From: an uncultured Bacteroidota bacterium | GTDB lineage: Bacteria; Bacteroidota; Bacteroidia; Bacteroidales; UBA12481 | Direction: 5' to 3' | DNA: 33,364 nt | Assembly: GCA_903919065.1 (NCBI GenBank) | Contig: CAIXHD010000036.1 | Span: 1 to 33,364, forward strand | Part shown: piece by piece, positions 1 through 9,894 of the stretch | Position numbering within the stretch: position 1 is the first letter of the stretch | Layout: the number at the start of each line of letters is the position of its first letter | The notes under the pieces: generated by a model | The model's input: the letters and a program-made list of their open reading frames with translations, nothing else | The model's database searches: none | Told to the model about the DNA's origin: nothing | Program-made: the position numbers and the translations under genes

Positions 1-1542
1 AGTGCAGAAAAACTGTTGCTCAACCTCTTTCTGAGTGATGCAGGTCGTACGGAAGCTAATTTTGCTGCATCAGCTAAGATCAATAAAAATCTTAGCACCT
101 TGTTATTAGGGCATTTTAGTAATGATCAGACTAAAGAGGATCACAATATGGACGGATTCCTCGACGAGCCATTATATCGCCAGTATAATGTCATGAACAG
201 GTGGTATTATTCTTCTGATCACATACGTATGCATGCCGGGGTGAAATTGCTGAGCGAGGATCGGTTTTCCGGTCAAACCGAATTTAACCGCGATAGTCTC
301 AGAGATATGGATCATCCATATGGAATAGGCATAATGACCAAAAGGGCTGAGGGGTTTTTAAAATTGGGTTATGTTTTTAACAATGACCTGAAATCAAGTT
401 TTGGTAGTATAAACTCAGTTTCCTGGCATGACCAGAACTCCTTTTATGGTATCCGAAACTATCAGGGCAATCAGTTTAATTATTATCTGAACCTGATGTA
501 CGAGACCAATTTAGTGAATGATAAACATTACCTGGTTTCAGGAGTTTCCTTTAACCTTGATAATTATTCGGAACAGCTTGATGCCATCAATTCAACAAGA
601 AATGAAAGAGTACCGGGCGTTTACACTGAATATTCCTATAAACCTTCTCCGCATTTAAATGTCCTTGCCGGCGTGCGATTGGATTACAATAATCTTTATG
701 GATTGATGTTTACGCCTCGTATTCATGCCCGTTACGATATTAACGGAAATACTTTCTTCAGGCTCTCAGCAGGTAAAGGCTTCCGTTCTCCAATGATACT
801 AGCTGAGAACAACCACTTTCTGGCAAGCTCCAGAAGTATAATAATTGCCCCGGACCTTAAGCAGGAGGAAGCTTGGAATTTTGGACTGAATGTTATGCAA
901 TATATCCCGATAGGTGTTCAGCCGATGACAATTTCTATTGAAGGTTACCGGACCGATTTTTTACAGCAGATAATCGTAGACATTGATTCCAGCACTGATG
1001 AAGTAAGGTTTTCTAATCTAAATGGGAAATCATTCGCAAATAATCTCCAGATAGAAATCGGAGCACAATTTTTAAAAGGATTGGAATCGAAGTTTGCCTT
1101 CCGTTTTACAGATGTCAGGTACGACATAAATCAGCACCTGGTGGAAAAACCGCTGATCAGCAGGTATAAAGGCCTGGTGGTACTGTCCTACCAGACTCCG
1201 CTCAAGAAATGGCAATTCGATCTTACCTGGCAACTTAATGGCCCTGGAAGGGTGCCAACTACGTCGTCGAATCCCGAAACATACAGAATGGCTGATACTT
1301 TCGATGCTTATCAAATTGTTAATCTGCAGATCACTAAATATTTCAGAACCTGGGAAATTTACGGAGGTGTTGAAAATCTTACGGATTTCCGGCAGATGCA
1401 TGCCGTGATCGGTGGTGATCAGCCTTTCGGTGAATATTTTGATTCATCTATGATCTGGGGACCTTTGCACGGGCGCAAAATGTATGTTGGTTTCCGATAC
1501 AGGCTTGCCAAAACTCAAGAGAAACAAAATCCATATTTATAA
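1..1542 (+). CDS. TonB-dependent outer membrane receptor, C-terminal part (5' end outside window)
   Basis: Open frame enters from the window edge. Repeated amphipathic beta-strand segments, 'FRLSAGKGFRSPMILAEN' and 'EIYGGVENLTDFRQ' are typical of TonB-dependent receptor barrels. Confidence 0.88.
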   Translation, partial: SAEKLLLNLFLSDAGRTEANFAASAKINKNLSTLLLGHFSNDQTKEDHNMDGFLDEPLYRQYNVMNRWYYSSDHIRMHAGVKLLSEDRFSGQTEFNRDSLRDMDHPYGIGIMTKRAEGFLKLGYVFNNDLKSSFGSINSVSWHDQNSFYGIRNYQGNQFNYYLNLMYETNLVNDKHYLVSGVSFNLDNYSEQLDAINSTRNERVPGVYTEYSYKPSPHLNVLAGVRLDYNNLYGLMFTPRIHARYDINGNTFFRLSAGKGFRSPMILAENNHFLASSRSIIIAPDLKQEEAWNFGLNVMQYIPIGVQPMTISIEGYRTDFLQQIIVDIDSSTDEVRFSNLNGKSFANNLQIEIGAQFLKGLESKFAFRFTDVRYDINQHLVEKPLISRYKGLVVLSYQTPLKKWQFDLTWQLNGPGRVPTTSSNPETYRMADTFDAYQIVNLQITKYFRTWEIYGGVENLTDFRQMHAVIGGDQPFGEYFDSSMIWGPLHGRKMYVGFRYRLAKTQEKQNPYL

Positions 1543-1550
1543 TAAACATC

Positions 1551-1880
1551 ATGAAAAACGTATTTAAAACTATCGCTGCCTTGATCTTGATTCAGGTTGC
1601 ATTCGCCGGATTTTCAACTGTTTCGGCGCAGAATAAGAAGTCGAAAGCCAAAGACCAAACAGAAACTGTTAAAGTATGGGCTTCTATGACTTGTGGAAGC
1701 TGTGTGGCTAAAATTGAAAAAAATATCGCCTTTGAAAAAGGAGTTAGTGGCCTGGATGTTGACCTTCCTACCAAAATGGTGACAATCACCTACAAACCAA
1801 CCAAAACATCACAGGATAAGCTCGAAAAGGCAATTCAGAAACTGGGGTTCAAAACAGAAGTAATTGCGGATAAGAAATAG
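1551..1880 (+). CDS. Secreted heavy-metal-associated (HMA) domain protein, MerP-like
   Basis: N-terminal signal peptide followed by the HMA metal-binding motif 'MTCGSCVAKIEKNI'. Confidence 0.85.
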   Translation: MKNVFKTIAALILIQVAFAGFSTVSAQNKKSKAKDQTETVKVWASMTCGSCVAKIEKNIAFEKGVSGLDVDLPTKMVTITYKPTKTSQDKLEKAIQKLGFKTEVIADKK

Positions 1881-1900
1881 CTTTCATCTTCACTAAAATA

Positions 1901-1930
1901 AAGCTGCCCGCAATGGCAGCTTTTTTTTTA
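1901..1930 (+). terminator. Intrinsic terminator after the HMA gene
   Basis: AAGCTGCC-cgcaat-GGCAGCTT stem followed by a run of T. Confidence 0.85.
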
Positions 1931-1946
1931 TCGAAATTTTGCCATT

Positions 1947-1960
1947 TGTATAATTATGCA
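1947..1960. promoter_or_regulatory. Putative ARG box upstream of argR
   Basis: TGTATAATTATGCA resembles the ArgR operator core TGAATAATTATTCA and lies just upstream of argR. Confidence 0.55.
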
Positions 1961-1992
1961 TAGATTTGCAACGAATTAGTAATAATATACAA

Positions 1993-2469
1993 ATGGATCG
2001 ACTAACAAGACAGGAAACCATCATGCTGATCCTTCGCGATCAGTGGATCCGGAACCAGGATGAGCTTCAGAAAGCTCTGGAAAGTAAGGGCTTTGATGTA
2101 ACACAGGCAACCCTGTCACGGGACCTCCGCCAGATTCATGTGATGAAAATACTCGATCCGGTGAGAGGAGCCAGGTATGTTTTGCCTGAAGATAAAGATA
2201 TGAGGGAAGCTATCACACGGCTGCCTGATCATTTAGACGGTGTGCTGTCCATTGAGTTTTCTGGTCAGTTCGGTGTTATACGTACCCTTCCAGGTTTTGC
2301 CAATGGTATTGCATTTACCCTCGATTATCAGCAAATACCTGAGTTGATGGGTACTATTGCGGGTGATGATACGATTTTATTGATCATGAAAGAGGGAGTA
2401 TCCAAAAACCTCATGGCTGGAATCCTGAGTAGTAAATTTCCAGGTATCTCTCAGAAGATGACGTTTTAA
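1993..2469 (+). CDS. argR: Arginine repressor ArgR
   Basis: 'TLSRDLRQIHVMKI' winged-helix DNA-binding motif, C-terminal 'GTIAGDDTILLIMKEG'. ATG at 1993 preferred over the upstream TTG at 1966. Confidence 0.92.
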   Translation: MDRLTRQETIMLILRDQWIRNQDELQKALESKGFDVTQATLSRDLRQIHVMKILDPVRGARYVLPEDKDMREAITRLPDHLDGVLSIEFSGQFGVIRTLPGFANGIAFTLDYQQIPELMGTIAGDDTILLIMKEGVSKNLMAGILSSKFPGISQKMTF

Positions 2470-2473
2470 TTGG

Positions 2474-2487
2474 TGAATAATTATACA
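2474..2487. promoter_or_regulatory. Putative ARG box between argR and argG
   Basis: TGAATAATTATACA is a near-perfect palindromic ARG-box core. Confidence 0.6.
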
Positions 2488-2495
2488 AATTGGTT

Positions 2496-3761
2496 ATGAA
2501 TACGATGAAGAAGAAGGTAGTTTTGGCGTACAGCGGAGGTCTGGACACTTCGGTTATCCTGAAATGGCTTATCAATAAGGGGTATCAGGTGATTTGTTAT
2601 GTTGCTGATGTGGGGCAGGATGATAATTTTAAGGAAGTTGAGGCAAAAGCTTTGTCACTGGGCGCTCACAAGGTATTTGTTGAAGACCTGAAGCATGAGC
2701 TGGTTGTAGATTATATCTTTCCTGCTTTGCGCGGAAATGCACTTTACGAAGGTCGATATCTTTTAGGAACGGCCATTGCACGCCCATTGATCGCCAAGCG
2801 TCAGGTTGAAATTGCAAAAAAAGAAGGTTGTACCTATCTAGCTCATGGTGCTACCGGAAAAGGTAATGACCAGGTCCGTTTTGAATTTGCGTATTATGCA
2901 CTTTTCCCCGAAGCAAAAATTATTGCTCCCTGGAAAGATCCTGAATGGTTAAGCGAATTCAAAGGTCGGACAGATATGATCCGCTATGCTGAATTGTACA
3001 ATATTCCTATCAAGCAAACAGTTGCCAAAAGCTACAGCGAGGATGAAAATCTTCTGCATATAAGCCATGAGGCCGGTATTCTTGAGAATCCATCCGAAAG
3101 ATGTCCGGAACATGTATATTCCAAAACTCTTTCTCCAATGATGGCCCAGGACAAGGAAACCCTTGTTGAAATAGAATTTCAAAATGGGACACCGGTCAGG
3201 ATTAAGAACCTTGATGATGGAATTGAAAAGACAGATGCATTGGAGATTTTTAATTATGCCAATCATATCGCCGGAGTAAATGGTATCGGCCGTATTGATT
3301 TGGTGGAGAATCGCTTTATCGGCATTAAATCAAGAGGAATATATGAAACCCCGGGAGGTTTTCTGCTTTGGGCCGCACACCGTGACCTCGAGGGAGTTGC
3401 TATGGACAAGGAAGTCATGCACCTGCGTGATATGCTAATTCCTAAATTCTCTGAGTTGATATATAACGGATTATGGTTCTCGCCTGAAATGGATTTTCTG
3501 ATGGCTGCGTTTAATAAAAGCCAGGAACAAATTACGGGTACTGTTACTGTTGCCTTGTATAAAGGCAATGCAATGCCTGTTTACCGTGAATCACCGGTGA
3601 GCCTCTATGATCAGGACTTATCCTCCATGGATATTGAAGGAGGATTTGATGCAACTGATAGCAGAGGCTTCATAAATATCAATGCTATCCGTCTGAAAGC
3701 CCATTACCTGGTTATGCGCAAAAAGCAGCCATATCAGTGGCGTCCTGGTATTCTAAAATAG
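2496..3761 (+). CDS. argG: Argininosuccinate synthase
   Basis: '[18 protein letters not shown]' PP-loop and '[16 protein letters not shown]' signatures. Confidence 0.96.
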   Translation: MNTMKKKVVLAYSGGLDTSVILKWLINKGYQVICYVADVGQDDNFKEVEAKALSLGAHKVFVEDLKHELVVDYIFPALRGNALYEGRYLLGTAIARPLIAKRQVEIAKKEGCTYLAHGATGKGNDQVRFEFAYYALFPEAKIIAPWKDPEWLSEFKGRTDMIRYAELYNIPIKQTVAKSYSEDENLLHISHEAGILENPSERCPEHVYSKTLSPMMAQDKETLVEIEFQNGTPVRIKNLDDGIEKTDALEIFNYANHIAGVNGIGRIDLVENRFIGIKSRGIYETPGGFLLWAAHRDLEGVAMDKEVMHLRDMLIPKFSELIYNGLWFSPEMDFLMAAFNKSQEQITGTVTVALYKGNAMPVYRESPVSLYDQDLSSMDIEGGFDATDSRGFININAIRLKAHYLVMRKKQPYQWRPGILK

Positions 3762-3768
3762 ATCAGAT

Positions 3769-4974
3769 ATGAAACTTTGGCAAACTGCTGATTCCATGGA
3801 TGCCAGGATCGAAGCTTTTACCATTGGCAACGATCCGGTATTAGATCAGGAACTGATTCCTTTCGACTGCCAGGCTACTATTGCACATGTTACTATGCTT
3901 CAGGAAATAGGAATTCTTGATGCCGTAGAAGCGGAACAGCTGATTGCAGCCTTGAATGACCTGGTAAATCTTCATAGCGCAGGACAATTCCATATACAGC
4001 CGGATCAGGAGGATGGCCATTCTGCAATTGAGGAATTTCTGACCGGCCGGTTAGGTGATACCGGCAAAAAGGTGCACACCGGCCGGTCGAGAAATGACCA
4101 GGTTCTAACTGCGGTAAGGTTGTTCGAAAAATCAGCCATCGAGCAGCTGATGGAACTTGCTGCAAAGCTGGCTGAATCTTTGAGCCGCTTTGGAAGTACC
4201 AACGCAGGTATTCCCCTTCCGGGATATACCCATACAAGAAAAGCTATGCCTTTTACGGTCAGGGACTGGGCAATGTCCTTTCATGATTCCCTGAAAGATG
4301 ATGTGAAATTGTTGCAGGGAACCTATGAGCTGATCGACCAGAATCCCCTGGGCACTGGAGCCGGATATGGTGTGCCATTGCCGCTGAATCGTCAAACTAC
4401 TACTGATCTGATGGGTTTCAGCAGAATTCTTGAGAACCCGATGTATGCACAGAATAGCAGAGGTAAATTCGAATCAAGAATATTGAATGATTGCCTGATG
4501 ATCTTATATGATCTGAATAAATGGGCATCGGACCTCATCTTTTTTACCATCCCTGATCTTGGCTACTTTAATCTCGATCCATCTATGGTTACGGGATCTT
4601 CCATTATGCCGCATAAGAAAAATCCTGACGTTCTTGAGCTGATCAGGGCTTCTTATCATTTGGTGGCTGGGTATGAATATCAGTTGAAAATGATTCCGGG
4701 AAACTTAATCTCAGGTTACCACAGGGATTTACAATACACAAAGGAACCTCTGATGAGAGGGCTTAAAACCTGCCGGGATGTATTGGAAGCCAGTCAGGTT
4801 GTGCTCAACGGATTGTCGGTTAATCAGGATAACCTGAATAAATCAATGACACCTGAATTACTGTCGGTTCAAAAAGTTATGGAACTTGTGAATTCGGGAA
4901 TGCCATTCCGTGATGCCTACCGCGAAATATCAAGGATCTATAAGCCGGATAAATCCGCTGAAGATTCCTTGTAA
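3769..4974 (+). CDS. argH: Argininosuccinate lyase (short C-terminus)
   Basis: 'HTGRSRNDQV', 'GYTHTRKAMP', fumarase/lyase signature 'GSSIMPHKKNPD'. Ends shortly after 'GMPFRDAYREI'. Confidence 0.93.
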   Translation: MKLWQTADSMDARIEAFTIGNDPVLDQELIPFDCQATIAHVTMLQEIGILDAVEAEQLIAALNDLVNLHSAGQFHIQPDQEDGHSAIEEFLTGRLGDTGKKVHTGRSRNDQVLTAVRLFEKSAIEQLMELAAKLAESLSRFGSTNAGIPLPGYTHTRKAMPFTVRDWAMSFHDSLKDDVKLLQGTYELIDQNPLGTGAGYGVPLPLNRQTTTDLMGFSRILENPMYAQNSRGKFESRILNDCLMILYDLNKWASDLIFFTIPDLGYFNLDPSMVTGSSIMPHKKNPDVLELIRASYHLVAGYEYQLKMIPGNLISGYHRDLQYTKEPLMRGLKTCRDVLEASQVVLNGLSVNQDNLNKSMTPELLSVQKVMELVNSGMPFRDAYREISRIYKPDKSAEDSL

Positions 4975-5594
4975 TAAAGGCAATACTCAGCTAATCCGCA
5001 TTCATTGCATTTTGGTTTTCTGGCCTGACAAACATAGCGGCCGTGAAGAATCAGCCAGTGATGTGCAATGGAATGGTATTCTAACGGGATATTCCTGGTC
5101 AGCTGGTGCTCTGTTTCAAGCGGATTCTTTGAACCAACAGTTAGCCCTATTCGGGCAGAAACTCTGAACACATGGGTATCCACAGCCAGTGCCTGTTTGT
5201 TAAAAGCTACAGCAGCAATAACATTGGCGGTCTTTCTGCCTATGCCGGGAATTGTCATTAACTGATCGATTTCCTGGGGTAAGGCTCCATCGAAATCATT
5301 CACAATCTTTTGTGATGCATTGATAAGGTGCTGGGCCTTGTTGTTGGGATAAGAGCAAGTCCTTATTAACTCAAATACTTCTTCACGGCTGGCTTTTGCA
5401 AGACTATCCACAGTAGGAAAGCGATCATAAAAGGGCGGAGTTATCAGGTTTACCCGTTTATCTGTGCACTGTGCTGAAAGAATTACCGCAACCATCAACT
5501 GATAGGGATCGCTGTGCTTTAACTCAGTCTCAGCTACCGGCATATTTTCCCTGAACCAATCAATAACCCGGCCGAACCTTTCTTCAGTTGTCAT
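4938..5594 (-). CDS. nth: Endonuclease III
   Basis: HhH 'LMTIPGIGRKTANVI', catalytic region 'AVDTHVFRVSARIGL', [4Fe-4S] motif C-X6-C-X2-C-X5-C. Confidence 0.95.
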   Translation of the reverse strand: MTTEERFGRVIDWFRENMPVAETELKHSDPYQLMVAVILSAQCTDKRVNLITPPFYDRFPTVDSLAKASREEVFELIRTCSYPNNKAQHLINASQKIVNDFDGALPQEIDQLMTIPGIGRKTANVIAAVAFNKQALAVDTHVFRVSARIGLTVGSKNPLETEHQLTRNIPLEYHSIAHHWLILHGRYVCQARKPKCNECGLAEYCLYYKESSADLSGL

Positions 5595-6541
5595 TTAGCT
5601 GCATTCGTCCCGAAAAAATAGTTTTTCCCTTGAAAAACCATATTAAATATTGCAGGCTGGTCTCCCGATAAGTAACTGGTTATGTTCTCACTCGAATTAA
5701 TAACTGTACCCTTTGAATCCCTGAACGCTCTGATTTCAACGGGTTTCATGTTTTGTCCGTTCAAAATAACTTTAAAAGCATTCTGGGGAACAGATTCTGC
5801 AGTAATATCATCTCTGAATTCATTGCCAACCAGATAGGCAACGTTTGTCAGGTATCCTGCCATCCGCGCAGAATCAACAGGCATACCATTCATTAACCAT
5901 TTGCCGCCTTCCTTAAGAAGTGAGTAGGAGCTGTCTGCCGGATAAATGAAACTGATCTGCGAAAGGTCGTTTTGATTGCCACGATAGATATTCTTGTCTC
6001 TCAAACTGTTAATTTCGCGGTTAAATGTCATGCTGAGGTAACCTTCTACAGCATAAACTTCCTTGTCATTATCTACTCTGATAAATGTTGTTGGTTTCCG
6101 GGTATCCTGATTGTAAGAAAAACGGCCTAGCGTGATTTCCGTTTTCTCACGGTCATTCCCATATATAACAACCTTAACACCTGCAGTATCTGTGATATCA
6201 TAGTCTTTCCAAAGATCCCGATTGTTGGCGACCAGACGTTCTGGCGTCATATTCGCAAGCTCATCAACAATACCATCAATCATTTGCTGGTCGGCCGCGA
6301 ATGTTTTCCCATCGAACTTCAGCTTCCATACGGTATCAAAACGCTCAATTTGAACCTCCCTGTTTCCCGAATTCTTTGGGAAAATTGCTATCTTTTTTAT
6401 CTCATTAACTTGCATTTCAACGATATCCTTGCGGAATGACCGTTCTCCTTTTGAGGATTTAATGAGTTGATTAGCTCCGACAGCGATGAGAAGAACAGCA
6501 AAAACAATTATTAAAACCCGGTTGTTTTTTTTCTTAGACAT
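5591..6541 (-). CDS. DUF4340-like protein
   Basis: N-terminal TM segment; repeated 'V..VEIRAF / YAVEG' architecture; directly follows gldG with an 8-bp overlap. Confidence 0.6.
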   Translation of the reverse strand: MSKKKNNRVLIIVFAVLLIAVGANQLIKSSKGERSFRKDIVEMQVNEIKKIAIFPKNSGNREVQIERFDTVWKLKFDGKTFAADQQMIDGIVDELANMTPERLVANNRDLWKDYDITDTAGVKVVIYGNDREKTEITLGRFSYNQDTRKPTTFIRVDNDKEVYAVEGYLSMTFNREINSLRDKNIYRGNQNDLSQISFIYPADSSYSLLKEGGKWLMNGMPVDSARMAGYLTNVAYLVGNEFRDDITAESVPQNAFKVILNGQNMKPVEIRAFRDSKGTVINSSENITSYLSGDQPAIFNMVFQGKNYFFGTNAAK

Positions 6542-8045
6542 GGCCTTCCTCCATTCTTTTGTTCCTCAGGTTCCTGTTATATTGTGTTCTGAAGATTCCG
6601 TAAAATACCACCAGCAATAACGGCAACAGAAAATTAAAATATTTCAGGAATGCTCTTTTACCATCTTCAAGCTGTTTGAGTGGCCTGTTTGTTACACCTT
6701 TGGTTCTCAGCTCAATTAATCCGGTATCGTCCGATAGGTAATCAATTGAGTTCACCATCAGGCTGATGTTATCCGGTTGCGTTGGACGAGCGTTCTGCCC
6801 TTCACCGGTCAGGGCAAAATCCCCGTCACCGAAAATAACAATGGAGGATTGATTCTCACCAGCAATCTTGCCGGTGAGGACACCGCCAACAGTAAGTGCT
6901 TTCAAAGGAAAGTCAGCGGGACCCCATTGTTTGCTTACATCAAAATAGACAGGAGCAGCCTGCGTCCCTGATTGCTCTGAAGTCTGGGCAATCGGAACGA
7001 AAGTTTTTGATGCATCCCCAATGTAATTTATGGTACTCGGAAAATACATGACTACAGATTCAAGACCTTTGGTAATAGGATGATCAGCAAACTTTGAGAT
7101 CAATGGAAGATATGGGAATTTAACCGCAGTATTGTAGGTAAACATCCCCTGTTGCTGCCTGACATTGATGTTTCCACACCGGCTGTCGATGACGAAATTG
7201 CTTTCAACAACAAGGCCTTTGTTTGCCAGCCAGGTTTCAAGACCGGTATTGACAACCATACCACGCTGAACTTCGAGTTTGCCTTCAACACGATTCATGC
7301 CGATAAACAACTTGCCTCCCTGAGCCAGGTACTCATCCAGCTGTGCCAGGTGTGACGGCGGAAATGAGTCTTTTGCGGCAACCAGCGCAATTGCTTTGAA
7401 TTTGAGAAGATTCTTGGCCGTATCAGTTATAAAAACAGGCTCCACTTCATACAATACATTCAAAGCTGTATAAACCTGAGCCAAGGCTGCTATACCCGGT
7501 TCACCATGTCCCTGAATAATCCCGATTGCAGGTTTGCTAATGACAGAGATCTTTTTAATGGCTGAAGCAAGAGCATATTCCATAGCTGCTCCTGGCTGCA
7601 TGAATGGAATTTTTTCTGATTCTTCACCCATGGATATAACAGCACCAAGATAAACCTTTTGCTGTTTTGCCTGATCCTTATCCCTGATGTTGGCAATAAC
7701 AGGTTGAATTCCCGCCGACATAGCCTTTTGTTCTGTAGCCTGGTCTGCACTGGGATCAATAAATTCATATACTATCTGACCTTTGGAAATGTTATTAAAT
7801 TCGATCAGCATTTCTTTAAAGTCGCGCTTTGTCTTAGCCAGTTCGGTAGGAATATTATTGCTGAAATAAGCAGTAACAGTAACGGGTTCCTTAAGATTTC
7901 GGATAATGTTCTTCGTGGCCGGGCTAAGTGTGTATCGGTTATCCGATGTTAAATCCATCCGCAGGAAGAAGTTGTCAGAAAGTACATTTACGAGCACCAG
8001 AATTCCAAGTGCGATGAGGATATACGTTGTTGTCTTTTTCATCAT
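6534..8045 (-). CDS. gldG: Gliding-motility-associated ABC transporter substrate-binding protein GldG
   Basis: N-terminal TM, 'RYTLSPATKNIIRNLKEPVTVTAYFS' typical of GldG/DUF4350-type proteins, C-terminal TM, adjacent to GldF and GldA. Confidence 0.88.
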   Translation of the reverse strand: MMKKTTTYILIALGILVLVNVLSDNFFLRMDLTSDNRYTLSPATKNIIRNLKEPVTVTAYFSNNIPTELAKTKRDFKEMLIEFNNISKGQIVYEFIDPSADQATEQKAMSAGIQPVIANIRDKDQAKQQKVYLGAVISMGEESEKIPFMQPGAAMEYALASAIKKISVISKPAIGIIQGHGEPGIAALAQVYTALNVLYEVEPVFITDTAKNLLKFKAIALVAAKDSFPPSHLAQLDEYLAQGGKLFIGMNRVEGKLEVQRGMVVNTGLETWLANKGLVVESNFVIDSRCGNINVRQQQGMFTYNTAVKFPYLPLISKFADHPITKGLESVVMYFPSTINYIGDASKTFVPIAQTSEQSGTQAAPVYFDVSKQWGPADFPLKALTVGGVLTGKIAGENQSSIVIFGDGDFALTGEGQNARPTQPDNISLMVNSIDYLSDDTGLIELRTKGVTNRPLKQLEDGKRAFLKYFNFLLPLLLVVFYGIFRTQYNRNLRNKRMEEGHV

Positions 8046-8060
8046 TTTCCAGATTAAATG

Positions 8061-8780
8061 TTAAAACCGCCTTCTGGTTAGATTCGTCTCAGCTAAAATC
8101 AGAGACAAGGCAATCAAACTGAAAAAGTAAATCAAGTCCTTCGAGTCAATGACTCCCCGGCTGATTGATTCAAAATGAGTATTCAGATTCAGGTAGGTGA
8201 AGACCCCGCCAAGAAATCCCGTGAAATTGCCGGCAAGAACACCGAAAATAATATGGAAGAATATACCAATCAGAAGTGCAACTAAAAAGGCAACAATCTG
8301 ATTTTTTGATAAACTGCTTGCGAAAAGTCCGATGCCAATATAGGAAGCTGACATTAGAATTAATCCCAGGTAACCTGTCCAAACGGCACCATGATCCAAT
8401 GGTCCGAGTGTGGCAATAGTAATGTAATAGGGTAGGGTAAAAGCAAGTGCAATACAAACCAATACTAAAGTCGAGAGAAATTTGCCCAGAATAACCTGCC
8501 AGTCGCTAATCGGCTTGGTCAGTAATAATTCAATTGTACCTGACCGTGTTTCTTCCGAAAGTAAACCCATCGTCATTGCTGGAATGAAGAAAAATAGTGA
8601 CCAGTAGGCAATGCCGAAAAATGATTGCATGTTAGCCTGTCCAACTAAAAACACATCAGCACCTGAAATCCAGGTAAAGAAACCACTGAATCCAAGGAAT
8701 GCGATCAGCAGTATATATGCCATGAGGGAATTGAAAAAAGAACTCAATTCACGCCGTGCAATAATCCAGATCTCTTTCAT
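8061..8780 (-). CDS. gldF: ABC transporter permease GldF
   Basis: Multiple TM helices, 'SEETRSGTIELLLTKPISDWQVILGKF' (ABC-2 permease). Confidence 0.88.
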   Translation of the reverse strand: MKEIWIIARRELSSFFNSLMAYILLIAFLGFSGFFTWISGADVFLVGQANMQSFFGIAYWSLFFFIPAMTMGLLSEETRSGTIELLLTKPISDWQVILGKFLSTLVLVCIALAFTLPYYITIATLGPLDHGAVWTGYLGLILMSASYIGIGLFASSLSKNQIVAFLVALLIGIFFHIIFGVLAGNFTGFLGGVFTYLNLNTHFESISRGVIDSKDLIYFFSLIALSLILAETNLTRRRF

Positions 8781-8799
8781 CTTACCGGATATTTAAAGA

Positions 8800-9729
8800 T
8801 TAATTCATTGTTAGTTCATGGAAAATGTCTTCCAGTTTAGTCTCAACAACAACCATTTCTGTGAGAGTCCAACTGTTTTTGACACATAAATCAAATGTTG
8901 CCTTTCTGGAGCTAACATTTGGCCGGCTTTGAATTTCAAAGCGGTTTTCGGATCCACTGATCGGATTTACCCAATCGATTGTAGCGATTTTCTGGAGCGC
9001 GGCAATTATTTCATTCTTGCTGCCATCTTCAATAGTTAGCTTAAGCATTTCCTGACCCTGAGCCTTCTTTCTGAGGTTTTCAGGTGTGCCGTCAGCAACG
9101 ATTCGTCCCTTATTGATAATAAGTATCCTGTCGCAGGTGGCTTCAACCTCGGCCAAAATATGGGAACTCAGGATGACTGTCTTTTCACGGCCAATAGCCT
9201 TGATAAGGTCTCTGATTTCAATAATCTGGTTTGGGTCAAGGCCTGAGGTCGGTTCGTCCAGAATTAACACCTCCGGATCATGGATCAAGGCCTGAGCTAA
9301 GCCTACACGTTGCTTATAACCTTTGGAGAGTTCACCGATTTTTTTGTGCTTTTCACCTTCAAGTCCACAAAGTTTAACCATTTCAAGGATACGGCCCGGA
9401 ATTCGTGTTTTATCAATCCCCTGTATCTGGGCTACAAACCGCAGATAATCTATTACTGGCATATCGTTGTACAGCGGATTGTTCTCAGGTAAATAACCTA
9501 TCCGTTTCTTTACCTCCTCCGGCTGGTCAATTACGCTGAATTCCCCGACATGGATATCCCCGTTGTTCGGAACCAGATATGAAGTTATCGCCTTCATTGT
9601 TGTCGTTTTCCCTGCTCCGTTTGGCCCCAGGAATCCGAGCACTTCACCGGTATGAACCTTGAAAGAGATATTGTCCACAGCTTTCTGTGTTCCATAAATC
9701 TTTGTAAGATTCTCGACAATGATGTCCAT
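8800..9729 (-). CDS. gldA: ABC transporter ATPase GldA
   Basis: Walker A 'GPNGAGKTT', signature 'LSKGYKQRVGLAQAL', Walker B 'VLILDEPTSGLDPNQ'. Confidence 0.9.
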   Translation of the reverse strand: MDIIVENLTKIYGTQKAVDNISFKVHTGEVLGFLGPNGAGKTTTMKAITSYLVPNNGDIHVGEFSVIDQPEEVKKRIGYLPENNPLYNDMPVIDYLRFVAQIQGIDKTRIPGRILEMVKLCGLEGEKHKKIGELSKGYKQRVGLAQALIHDPEVLILDEPTSGLDPNQIIEIRDLIKAIGREKTVILSSHILAEVEATCDRILIINKGRIVADGTPENLRKKAQGQEMLKLTIEDGSKNEIIAALQKIATIDWVNPISGSENRFEIQSRPNVSSRKATFDLCVKNSWTLTEMVVVETKLEDIFHELTMN

Positions 9730-9838
9730 GGTATATAAGTTTTAAAAGGTTTTTAGATCAGGTACAAATGAAGTAAATCGTACCAGTATTTAACACAGGT
9801 CATTAATGGTTGTTAATACACGTTAAGGAAAATTAACA

Positions 9839-9894
9839 GTAGAGACGAATAATTATGCGTCTTCAACCTAAGACGAATAATTATCCGTCTTTAC
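9839..9894. repeat. 56-bp nested palindromic (REP/MITE-like) element
   Basis: GTAGAGACGaataattatgCGTCTTcaacctAAGACGaataattatcCGTCTTTAC. The outer 25-nt arms match in 22/25 positions and each arm is itself a near-palindrome. Confidence 0.75.

Noticed and set aside
4910-5167. 85-aa + ORF as a possible frameshifted argH tail
   Set aside because: Its translation (MMPTAKYQGSISRINPLK...) has no resemblance to the ArgH C-terminus and is mostly antisense to nth.
6534-9729. Claiming gliding motility from gldA/gldF/gldG
   Set aside because: These ABC components occur in non-gliding Bacteroidetes too, and no gldKLMN or sprA is in this window.
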